The position numbers and the translations under genes were made by a program. The notes beneath the pieces were generated by a model. The model was not told where the DNA came from. It saw only the letters and a program-made list of their open reading frames with translations, and did no database searches. Positions 9,182-16,514 of a DNA stretch of 36,974 nucleotides are shown here, piece by piece. Position 1 is the stretch's first letter, and every line of letters begins with the position of its first letter. Source of the DNA: Gammaproteobacteria bacterium (lineage in GTDB: Bacteria > Pseudomonadota > Gammaproteobacteria > Steroidobacterales > Steroidobacteraceae); NCBI GenBank assembly GCA_027452045.1, contig DAIDHH010000133.1, forward strand, positions 1-36,974. The letters are read 5' to 3'.

Positions 9182-9447
9182 GCCTCGCGGGCCTCGCTGG
9201 CAAAGCGCACCGCCCGGATCTCGTGCGTGCGGGTGTCGCGTGTCACCTCGAGCCACGAGCGGCAGCCGGATGCGTGGTACCACAGCTCCCGGTGGACTCC
9301 CGCCGGGTTGTCGCGCAGATACACGGCCTCGAGAAACCGGGCCGCAGCATCCTCGCGATCGGGCAGCGGGCGCGGGCATCCGGCTTCGCCGAAGCAGGTG
9401 AACTCGCTGAGATCCCGGTCGCCGCAAAAGGGGCAAGCGATGCGCAC
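9178..9447 (-). CDS. soxD: Sarcosine oxidase subunit delta
   Basis: An 89-aa zinc-binding subunit starting at GTG (9445-9447), 9 bp after soxB, with a GAGGG ribosome-binding site. Seen: CPFCG with Cys5 and Cys8, then WYHASGC with His58 and Cys62. This matches the Cys-x2-Cys...His-x3-Cys zinc site known in SoxD, offset by one residue. It is a small structural subunit of the heterotetramer. The 4-bp ATGA overlap with soxA indicates translational coupling. Confidence 0.95.
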   Translation of the reverse strand: MRIACPFCGDRDLSEFTCFGEAGCPRPLPDREDAAARFLEAVYLRDNPAGVHRELWYHASGCRSWLEVTRDTRTHEIRAVRFASEAREA

Positions 9448-9456
9448 GAGCGGCCC

Positions 9457-10707
9457 TCAGTGAAGGTTCGGATGCGGTCCCTGCCCCTTCTCATCGAGCA
9501 GGTGTCCGGTGGCGAAACGGTCGAGGCGGAAGGCGCGCGCCACTTCATGGCTCTCCTCGCGCGCAAGCAGGTGCGCGAAGCAGTATCCCGAGGCGGGCGT
9601 CGCCTTGAACCCCCCATAGCACCAGCCGGCGTTGAGATAGAGCCCCTCGAGCGGCGTGCGATCGATGATCGGCGAGCCATCCATCGACATGTCCATCACC
9701 CCGCCCCACGAGCGCAGCAGCCGCAGGCGCCCGATCATGGGCATCAGCGCCATGCCGCTCGCGCACACCTCCTCGACCATCGGCAGGTTGCCGCGCTGCG
9801 CATAGGAGTTGTATCCGTCGAGGTCACCGCCGAAGACGAGCCCCCCCTTGTCGGACTGGCTGACGTAAAAATGCCCCGCGCCGAAGGTGACCACGCAGGG
9901 AATGAGCGGCTTGACCGCCTCGGACACGAACGCCTGCAACACGTGACTCTCGATCGGCAGGCGCAGCCCCGCCAGCGCCGCCACCCTGGAGGAGTGGCCC
10001 GCGACCGCAACGGCCACCTTGCCCGCCCTGATGTCACCCCTCGAGCTGCGCACACCGACGATACGCCCGCCTTCACGGATGAGGCCCGTCACCTCGCAAT
10101 TCTGCACGATGTCCACGCCGAGCCCGCTCGCCGCCCGCGCATAGCCCCACACGACCGCATCGTGCCGCGCCGTGCCGCCGCGGCGCTGCAAAAGGCCACC
10201 CTGGATCGGGAATCGCGCGTTCTCGAACTCGAGAAACGGCAGCATGCGCCGCACCGCCTCCCGGTCGAGCAGCTCCGCGTCGACCCCGTGCAGGTGCATG
10301 GCGTTACCCCGGCGGACGTAGGCGTCGCGTTGCGCATCCGAGTGGAACAGGTTGAGCACTCCGCGCTGACTCACCATCACGTTGTAGTTGAGATCCCGCT
10401 CGAGCCCCTCCCACAGCCGCATCGAGAGCTCGTAGAACGGATTGTTGCCGGGCAGAAGGTAGTTCGAGCGTATGATGGTGGTGTTACGGCCGGCGTTGCC
10501 GAGACCGATGCCGCCCTTCTCGAGCACCGCCACCTCGCGCACGCCATGCACCTTTGCGAGGTAGTACGCCGTGGCGAGCCCGTGCCCGCCGCCGCCGACG
10601 ACGATCACCTCGTAGCCGGACTTCGGCGAGGCATCGCGCCACGCGGGCTCCCACCGCCTGTGTCCCGAGCAGGCCTCCCGCAAGATCCTCCAGAGCGAAT
10701 AGCGCAT
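9457..10707 (-). CDS. soxB: Sarcosine oxidase subunit beta
   Basis: A 416-aa flavoprotein of the DAO family and the catalytic subunit of heterotetrameric sarcosine oxidase. Seen: GGGGHG FAD-binding motif at 38-43, and His182 in RRGGTARHDAVVWGYARA, the position of the histidine that binds FMN covalently in characterised SoxB. The C-terminus has PIIDRTPLEGLYLNAGWCYG with GGFKATPASG. FAD oxidises sarcosine and electrons pass to FMN and O2. The gene starts 15 bp after the serine hydrolase gene, so that hydrolase is in the same transcript, which is not the usual sox arrangement. Confidence 0.95.
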   Translation of the reverse strand: MRYSLWRILREACSGHRRWEPAWRDASPKSGYEVIVVGGGGHGLATAYYLAKVHGVREVAVLEKGGIGLGNAGRNTTIIRSNYLLPGNNPFYELSMRLWEGLERDLNYNVMVSQRGVLNLFHSDAQRDAYVRRGNAMHLHGVDAELLDREAVRRMLPFLEFENARFPIQGGLLQRRGGTARHDAVVWGYARAASGLGVDIVQNCEVTGLIREGGRIVGVRSSRGDIRAGKVAVAVAGHSSRVAALAGLRLPIESHVLQAFVSEAVKPLIPCVVTFGAGHFYVSQSDKGGLVFGGDLDGYNSYAQRGNLPMVEEVCASGMALMPMIGRLRLLRSWGGVMDMSMDGSPIIDRTPLEGLYLNAGWCYGGFKATPASGYCFAHLLAREESHEVARAFRLDRFATGHLLDEKGQGPHPNLH

Positions 10708-10722
10708 CAGGGCGGGCTCGAG

Positions 10723-12453
10723 TCAAAAGGGCGACATGCGATCCACCATGCGGATCGTGCGCGTGCCTGCCCCGGAGCTGGCGCTCTCCCCGGGCGGCAG
10801 CTGCCCGGCCTTGGCGATGCGGATCGTGATCAGAGAGTTCGGATACAGCACGACCTCGTTCTCCCCCCAGCCGCGCATGGTGGGAAGAAAATACTGCCGG
10901 CCGCTCACCGCGCCCACGTAGGGCGTGAAGTGAAACCCCATCTTGTAGAGGCTGCCGGTCTTAGGTCCCCGCTCGGCGCCCGGCGCCAGGCCGAGCGAGG
11001 CGTCCCCGCCCTGAACCAGCGCCTCGCGCGCGCTCAACAGATCCTCGGTGAGTCCCCGGTGCAGGATCTGGCGCGAACCGGCGGCGCCGCGGTTCTGATA
11101 GAGCAGCGCAATCTTGCCGAGGTCATCGAGCAACGGATAGTAGCCGGCATGGAACCAGGGGACGCCGCGCTTGCCGTCCGGCTCGCGGGTCCTCACGACG
11201 GGCGCGTACGGGATACCGATCGGCTTGAACACCTCGCTTCTCAACATGTCCCAGACATCCGCCTGCGCTCCGCGCACGGACTTCAGGAACCGATCGATCG
11301 CGGCGCCGAGCAGGTAGTAGTCCTGGTCGCGGTAGCGCATGACCGTGCCCGGATCCCACGGATAGGGACGGTCGGCGAGGGCCATCTGCCGCACCTTCTC
11401 CCCATGCGAGCGCGCCGCGATCCACTCGTCGTATGCGCCATCGAGGTAGCCGTCCTGAGGGTCGTTCGGGTGGGTCTTGAAGCTTCCCGCGCCGCCGAAC
11501 CCGCTCGCCATGTTGGCCGCGTCGATGAAGCGGACGCGGCGGTATTTCGCATCGAGCCCCTCGAGGTAGTCGCCGACCTTGAGCGTGAGAACATAGGGTC
11601 CGTAGAGCTGCGCGAGGCGAAGCAGCGCGAGGGGCGCGGCGATGCCCTTCATGATCGAGCGGACCCCGAAGCGCATCTCGAGCGGATACGGATAGTTGCC
11701 ATAGGGCGTGCGCGCCTCCTGGTAATAGAGGACGCCATCGCGCACCAGGCCGGTCTGCACGCGCCACTGCTCGCGCACCGGCGCGCCGAACTCATTGAGG
11801 CGCCCGCGCTGAAACTCCCGGGCGAGATCGTTCAAGGGCCTGTGGGGCAAGCGGCGCGCGAGATCCGCAACACCCTGGGCGCGCTGCGCGGCGGAGTCTG
11901 CCGCCTTGGGCTCGAGCCAGCGGGCCTCGGCGCTTCCCCAGGCGATGAAGTGTTGCTTCAGCAGGTACGGGGCTGTCTGCTGGACGAACTGGAACCTGAG
12001 CTCGCTCACCTGCCGGTCCTTGTACAGGAATTTCGCGAGCCCCTGATGCGCGTGCGTATCGCTGTTGCTGACGAGCATCAGCGGAAACGCGGCGCACGAC
12101 CACCCGCCCTCGCCCGCCTCACGCCACACGCGGCCAAATTGCGGAATGACGCACCAGAAGCTCGGCGTGCGTCCCGGATTGGCCTCGCGGACGATCTGTC
12201 CGCGCTGCAGCGGCATGAGCACCCCGTCCGCCGTCACGAACTCGAGCGTGAGCCCCGGAAAGATCGACGCATCGCCATGTCCTTCGAGATCGACGTGCTC
12301 CACCTCGGGCAACATGCGCATGCGCGCCGGGGAGATGCGTAGCGCTGCGCAAAACTCCGGCGCCGCTTCCGCGCCCGGCCCCGGGAAGAACGCCTCGTTG
12401 GGGGACGGGGAGTCCATCATACCGCTGTCGCTCATAGCTCGGCTTTCCGTCAT
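10723..12453 (-). CDS. Serine hydrolase, beta-lactamase/penicillin-binding-like (SxxK)
   Basis: A 576-aa protein if the ATG at 12451-12453 is used. The longer frame from 12546 would run 85 bp into the AraC gene. A start six codons further in is also possible. Seen: Ser266-Ile-Met-Lys269 (SxxK nucleophile and base) in VRSIMKG, and RYRDQDYYLLGAAID where the family usually has YxN; here Asn is replaced by Asp. The N-terminal about 250 residues do not match a domain I recognise. No signal peptide is evident, so it is probably cytoplasmic. Members of this fold hydrolyse amide or ester bonds. Its place between the AraC regulator and soxB suggests it releases a methylated amine from an ester or amide precursor (inference). 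Confidence 0.8.
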   Translation of the reverse strand: MTESRAMSDSGMMDSPSPNEAFFPGPGAEAAPEFCAALRISPARMRMLPEVEHVDLEGHGDASIFPGLTLEFVTADGVLMPLQRGQIVREANPGRTPSFWCVIPQFGRVWREAGEGGWSCAAFPLMLVSNSDTHAHQGLAKFLYKDRQVSELRFQFVQQTAPYLLKQHFIAWGSAEARWLEPKAADSAAQRAQGVADLARRLPHRPLNDLAREFQRGRLNEFGAPVREQWRVQTGLVRDGVLYYQEARTPYGNYPYPLEMRFGVRSIMKGIAAPLALLRLAQLYGPYVLTLKVGDYLEGLDAKYRRVRFIDAANMASGFGGAGSFKTHPNDPQDGYLDGAYDEWIAARSHGEKVRQMALADRPYPWDPGTVMRYRDQDYYLLGAAIDRFLKSVRGAQADVWDMLRSEVFKPIGIPYAPVVRTREPDGKRGVPWFHAGYYPLLDDLGKIALLYQNRGAAGSRQILHRGLTEDLLSAREALVQGGDASLGLAPGAERGPKTGSLYKMGFHFTPYVGAVSGRQYFLPTMRGWGENEVVLYPNSLITIRIAKAGQLPPGESASSGAGTRTIRMVDRMSPF

Positions 12454-12461
12454 AGTGCTTC

Positions 12462-13490
12462 TCAGCCATGCGGCCCTTCTCGAAGCGCCGCGGCGAGCGC
12501 GGCCGGAGCGTCTCCGGGGGCCGTTCCGGACCGTCGCGCGCCCCACCGCTCCTCTCTCGGGGCGACACCGAACATGCGCTTGTACGCGTGGGAAAAATGC
12601 GAGGCCGACTTGAAGCCGGTCTCGATCGCCACCTCGAAGATCGAGGCGGCGGTGGTGGTGAGCAGTGCGCGGCCTCGATCGAGACGCAACTTGAGGTAGA
12701 AGGTCCGCGGCAAGACCTCGAGCTCGAGGCGAAACAGACGCTCCATGTGCCGCAACGAAAGGCCGCTGCCGGCCGCGATGGTCGCGAGCGACGGCGCCCC
12801 ATCCTGCGCCCCCGAGTGCATACGCTCGATGATGTGCAGCAGCCTCGCGCTCGCCCCGGGATAGCGGGCCCGCAGCGCCATGCGCTGCGGATCACCGTGG
12901 TCGCGGATGCGCGGATGAATGAACTGCTCGGCCACCGAGGCGGCGAATTCCGCGCTGGTGTGCCGCTGGATGAAATCGAGCATCATGTCCATCGCGGCCG
13001 TGCCTCCCGAGCAGGTGCACACCCTGTCGTCGATCACGAACAGCTCATCGACGAGCCGGATGCCCGGATACCGTCTGCGGAAATGCTCCGCGCACTCCCA
13101 ATGCACCGTGCAACGGCGGCGATCGAGAAGCCCCGCCTCGGCGAGCAGGAACGGCGCGGTGCTGATGCCCCCGATGCGCACGCCCCGCGCGGCAAGCCAC
13201 CGCAGCCGGTTGCGCAGCGGCCGGTTGGACTGACACTGCAAGGGATCCAAGCCCATGCACACGAGCAGGACGTCGGCGGCGCGCAGCTTCGCGAGCGGCA
13301 GATCGACCGCCACCGTGATGCCATTGCTTGCGGCGACGGGGGCGCCATCGGGCGATACCAGATCCCATTGATACAGCGTCTGCCCCGCGAGGCGATTGGC
13401 CGCCCGCAGCGGCTCGATGGCGGCGGCAAAGGCCATCATGGAGAACTGGGGTATCAGCAGGAAGGCGAAGCGCATCAGGATTGACCGCAT
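12462..13490 (-). CDS. GlxA-family transcriptional regulator (DJ-1/PfpI domain plus AraC HTH), GbdR/CdhR-like
   Basis: Seen: a DJ-1/PfpI amidotransferase-like N-terminal domain (RFAFLLIPQFSMMAFAAAIE, LRAADVLLVCMG, GISTAPFLLAEAGLLD) and a C-terminal AraC/XylS HTH (LSLRHMERLFRLELEVLPRT, then ATETGFKSASHFSHAYKR with I in place of T at its second position). This architecture is shared with GbdR and CdhR, which activate betaine, dimethylglycine, sarcosine and carnitine catabolism in pseudomonads. Start chosen at ATG 13488-13490 (342 aa). The frame is open to 13577, which would overlap the divergent MttB-2 control region; 13475 is another option. No good ribosome-binding site favours any of them. 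As first gene of the operon that carries the sox genes, it probably senses an intermediate and controls itself. Confidence 0.87.
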   Translation of the reverse strand: MRSILMRFAFLLIPQFSMMAFAAAIEPLRAANRLAGQTLYQWDLVSPDGAPVAASNGITVAVDLPLAKLRAADVLLVCMGLDPLQCQSNRPLRNRLRWLAARGVRIGGISTAPFLLAEAGLLDRRRCTVHWECAEHFRRRYPGIRLVDELFVIDDRVCTCSGGTAAMDMMLDFIQRHTSAEFAASVAEQFIHPRIRDHGDPQRMALRARYPGASARLLHIIERMHSGAQDGAPSLATIAAGSGLSLRHMERLFRLELEVLPRTFYLKLRLDRGRALLTTTAASIFEVAIETGFKSASHFSHAYKRMFGVAPREERWGARRSGTAPGDAPAALAAALREGPHG

Positions 13491-13584
13491 CGCGGCGAGC
13501 CGCGAGAGCGAGCGGACGCCGCGGCCGGATCGGCGCGATCGGCGTCGCGCGAACGCATGCCTGTGTCGGGTTTGCACATACGCG

Positions 13585-13601
13585 CTGTCATGCCATGGCA
13601 G
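13585..13601. promoter_or_regulatory. 17-bp near-perfect palindrome between AraC regulator and MttB-2
   Basis: CTGTCATG-C-CATGGCAG: the two 8-bp arms are reverse complements except for one position. It lies in the divergent control region of the AraC/sox operon (minus) and MttB-2 (plus), where an operator is expected. No second copy was found elsewhere in the window, so assignment to the adjacent regulator is only positional. Confidence 0.4.
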
Positions 13602-13637
13602 ATTCTACGCGCAGCCAGCCCGCATGCAACTCAACCT

Positions 13638-15173
13638 ATGGAAGCGCATCGACGCCGCGAAGGCGCGAGATCCCGCCGCACCGCCGATGGGCGGTTGGCC
13701 CAAAGTCCGTGGCAAACGGTCACGAATCCGTTCGCGCCGTGGGAGGTGCTCACCCCCGAGCAGCTCGAGGCCATCCATCTCACCTCGCTGCGGATCCTCG
13801 AGGAACTTGGTATCGAGTTGCGCTCGGCACCGGCTCGGGCGCTGATGCGCGCGGCCGGAGCCGAGGTCGATGAGGCGAATGAGACGGTGCGGCTCGATAG
13901 GGGCTTACTGCAACAGGCGCTCTCGGGCGTGCCGGCCTCCTTCACCCTGACACCGCGCAATCCGGCCCGGCGGCTCGCATTCGGGGGCAACCACGTCAAC
14001 TTCGGCCTGGTGGCCGGGCCGCCGAACGTCCATGACCGCGAGCGCGGCCGGCGCGCCGGCAACCTCGCCGATTACTGCGACTTCATACGCCTGGCGCAAT
14101 ACTTCAACACCATCCACCTGATCGGCAACCAGGTGTGCGCGCCGGTGGAATTGCCGGCGAACTCGCGCCACCTCGACACCTACCTCGCCAACCTCACCTA
14201 TTCGGACCGGGTCTATCACTGCACGGCCATCGGTGCGGGCCGGGCGCTCGATGGCATCCGGATGATGGCGCTCGCCCGGGGCGTGACGCTCGAGCAGATG
14301 GCCGACAGTCCCGGCGTGATCACCATCATCTCCGTCAACAGCCCGCGCCGCTTCGATGAGGCCATGGCCGAGGGCCTGATCGCCATGGCGAGCCATGGTC
14401 AACCGGTGGTCATCACTCCCTTCACCCTCATGGGCGCCATGGCGCCGGTGTCGCTCGCGGCGGCGCTCGCGCAGCAGAACGCCGAGGCGCTGTTCGGAGT
14501 GGCGCTCGCCCAGGCGGTGCGGCCCGGCACGCCCGTCATGTACGGCGCGTTCACTTCGAATGTGGATCTGCGCTCCGGCGCGCCCGCCTTCGGCACGCCC
14601 GAGCACGCCAAGGCGAACATCGCGAGCGGTCAGCTCGCCCGACGCTACGGACTACCCTACCGGACCTCGAACGCGAGCGCATCCAATGCCGCCGACGCCC
14701 AGGGCGTCTACGAGACTGAAATGTCGCTTTGGGGCGCGATCCTCGGCGGATCGAACCTCGTGTATCACGCGGCCGGATGGCAGGAGGGCGGACTCACCGC
14801 CTCCTTCGAGAAACTCGTGCTCGATGTGGAAATGCTGCAGATGATGATCGAGCTGTTGAAGCCGATCGTCGTCAATGAGGCCGAGCTCGGGTTCGAGGCC
14901 GAGCGCGGCGTGCAGCCCGGGGGGCATTTCTTCGGCGAGCCGCACACCATCGAGCGCTACCAGCACGCGTTCTACCGCCCTCTGGTCTCGAACTGGCAGA
15001 ACTACGAGAGCTGGCAGGCGGGCGGCGGGCACGATGCGCTCGAGCGCGCCACCGCCATCTGGAAACGCGCGCTCGCGGAGTACGAGCAGCCACCGATCGA
15101 GCCCTCGATCCACGAAGCGTTGCAGGAGTATGTCGCCCACCGACGAGAGGAAATCGGCGACGAAGAGCCTTGA
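13638..15173 (+). CDS. MttB-family (COG5598) corrinoid methyltransferase, paralogue MttB-2, non-pyrrolysine
   Basis: A 511-aa protein from ATG 13638. This start gives an Arg-rich N-terminus and places VTNPFAPWEVL at the same distance as RQLRNPFTPQRVF in MttB-1. The frame is open upstream to 13557, through the palindrome, which makes the longer form unlikely. Family blocks seen: ITPFTLMGAMAPVSLAAALA, SNVDLRSGAPAFGTPEH, YHAAGWQEGGLTASFEK and GVQPGGHFFGEPHTIERYQH. No UAG is present. The likely reaction is methyl transfer from a methylated amine to the corrinoid protein. It diverges from the GbdR-like regulator and is followed by a decayed transporter, which suggests it once formed a catabolic unit with its own uptake system. 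Confidence 0.9.
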   Translation: MEAHRRREGARSRRTADGRLAQSPWQTVTNPFAPWEVLTPEQLEAIHLTSLRILEELGIELRSAPARALMRAAGAEVDEANETVRLDRGLLQQALSGVPASFTLTPRNPARRLAFGGNHVNFGLVAGPPNVHDRERGRRAGNLADYCDFIRLAQYFNTIHLIGNQVCAPVELPANSRHLDTYLANLTYSDRVYHCTAIGAGRALDGIRMMALARGVTLEQMADSPGVITIISVNSPRRFDEAMAEGLIAMASHGQPVVITPFTLMGAMAPVSLAAALAQQNAEALFGVALAQAVRPGTPVMYGAFTSNVDLRSGAPAFGTPEHAKANIASGQLARRYGLPYRTSNASASNAADAQGVYETEMSLWGAILGGSNLVYHAAGWQEGGLTASFEKLVLDVEMLQMMIELLKPIVVNEAELGFEAERGVQPGGHFFGEPHTIERYQHAFYRPLVSNWQNYESWQAGGGHDALERATAIWKRALAEYEQPPIEPSIHEALQEYVAHRREEIGDEEP

Positions 15174-15302
15174 AAGAATCAAGGCGACTGCGGCTCGCCG
15201 GGATTCACCACGACAGGCGGTCGCAGCGTCAACGCGGCGCGCACTTGCGCCGGGGAGTGCCCTGGTGCAATCGGGTTACAAGCGATTTGCAACGGAGGCG
15301 GC

Positions 15303-15347
15303 ATGAAGCGCGAAACGCTGTCCGGCTTGCGTGGAGAGGTCTATTGA
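15303..15347 (+). CDS. Possible 14-residue leader peptide before the decayed MFS gene
   Basis: ATG at 15303 preceded by a strong GGAGG (15294-15298) opens a frame for MKRETLSGLRGEVY and a stop. The stop TGA (15345-15347) overlaps the TTG start proposed for the MFS gene (TTGA). Strong ribosome binding plus stop/start overlap would fit translational coupling. There is no homology support, and it may be a chance frame or a relic of an older start. Confidence 0.25.
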   Translation: MKRETLSGLRGEVY

Positions 15348-16497
15348 ACGAAGCCGCCGAGTCCGCGGACGTCGCCGCGCTCAACTAGATCGAGTCCCTT
15401 TCGGGGAGGTGCCTCGGCGCGGGCATGATCGGCAATGTACTCGAATGGTATGACTTCGGGCTGTACGGGTTTCTCGCGCCGCTGATCGGCGCGCATTTCT
15501 TCCCCTTCGCGAACCCGATCGCCTCGCTCCTCGGCGCCTACGCCGGATTTGCCATCGGCTTCGCCATGCGTCCGATCGGCGGCATGATCCTTGGACACAT
15601 CGGCGATCGGCTCGGCCGGCGCATGGTGCTGCTTCTCTCGGTGGCCAGGATGGGCGCCGCGACGGTGCTGATCGGAGTCCTGCCGACCTACCGGCAGATC
15701 GGTATCTGGGCCCCGATCCTGCTGGTTGCGATACGCCTGCTCCAGGGACTGTCGGTGGGGGGCGAGTTCACCGGCTCGGTCTCCTACCTGATCGAGACCG
15801 CGCCGCGCAACCGGCGCGGGTTCGCGGGCAGCTTCGCCAACATAGGCTCCGAAGGCGGCTACATCCTCTCCTCGGCGCTCGCCGCCGGCACGGTCGTACT
15901 ACTGGAGCGACATGCCGCGGCTCCCTGGATCTGGCGTCTGCCGTTCCTGGCCGGCGGGGTGCTCGCGGTGCTCGCCTGGGTGTTTCGCCGACAGCTGACC
16001 CGATCCGGTTACGAGCCGGATCACAGCCAGGCGGCGCACCGTGAACTGCCGTTGATGCAAGCGTTCAGCGAGTCTCCGCGCGCCATGGCGCTTTTGATGC
16101 TCTTCACCTGGGGCTACGGGGTGCTCAACTACCTGACGCTGGTGTTTCTGCCGACTTTCGCCAGCAAGTTCGGTGGCATCGGCGCCGGAGCCGCCCTGAC
16201 GGTGAACTCGGCGCTGCAACTGGCCGCAGTAGCGCTGATCCCGCTGTCCGGATGGATCACGGACCGTTCGTGCGCCGTCGTTTCCTGCTGCTCGCGGTGT
16301 TCGCGCTCGTGGCCCTGAGCTCGGTGGCCTTCAACGTCGGGCTCGGCTTCGGCGGCGGCACCGCCCCGCTCATCGCCACCGCGCTCATCGGTCCGCTGGG
16401 CCGGCTCGGGGGCGCCGGCTATATGACGCTGTGCGCGCTCGTGTCCTTCGGCGCTCTGTATCGGATGAGCGACCGCAGCCGCGAGCCGCTCACCTGA
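15344..16497 (+). pseudogene. Decayed MFS metabolite:H+ symporter (ProP/ShiA type)
   Basis: Three lesions are visible. (1) From a TTG with GGAGAGG ribosome-binding site (15344) the frame meets TAG at 15386-15388, then continues in the same frame through IESLSGRCLGAG into MIGNVLEWYDFGLYG, the family N-terminus. (2) At about 16265-16272 the frame must shift, consistent with loss of one base: GWITDRS continues as VRRRFLLLAVFALV in another frame. (3) After ALVALSS the protein jumps to VAFNVGLGFGGGTAPLI, omitting the roughly 55 residues that normally lie between these blocks (late helices and the FPTRVR-type motif). An ATG at 15425 could still make a 297-aa truncated protein. An unfixed sequencing error could explain the frameshift but not the internal gap. 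Confidence 0.8.
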
Positions 16498-16514
16498 GCG
16501 AGGATCCCTCGCTC
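16496..16514. terminator. Perfect hairpin between convergent genes
   Basis: GAGCGAGG and CCTCGCTC form a perfect 8-bp stem with a 3-nt loop. It lies between the end of the decayed MFS gene (its stop lies at 16495-16497) and the end of the CocE-like gene, in an 18-bp gap between convergent reading frames. Its position fits a bidirectional terminator. There is no clear U-tract on either side, so strength is uncertain. Confidence 0.5.

Noticed and set aside
9223-12342. A 1039-codon open frame on the plus strand
   Set aside because: It runs antisense to soxB, soxD and the serine hydrolase, has no recognisable family, and is rich in Arg, Ala, His and Pro, as expected for antisense frames in GC-rich coding DNA.
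15386-15388. In-frame TAG read as pyrrolysine
   Set aside because: It lies in the N-terminus of a transporter, not in a methylamine methyltransferase, and the same gene has two further lesions; no pyl genes are visible.
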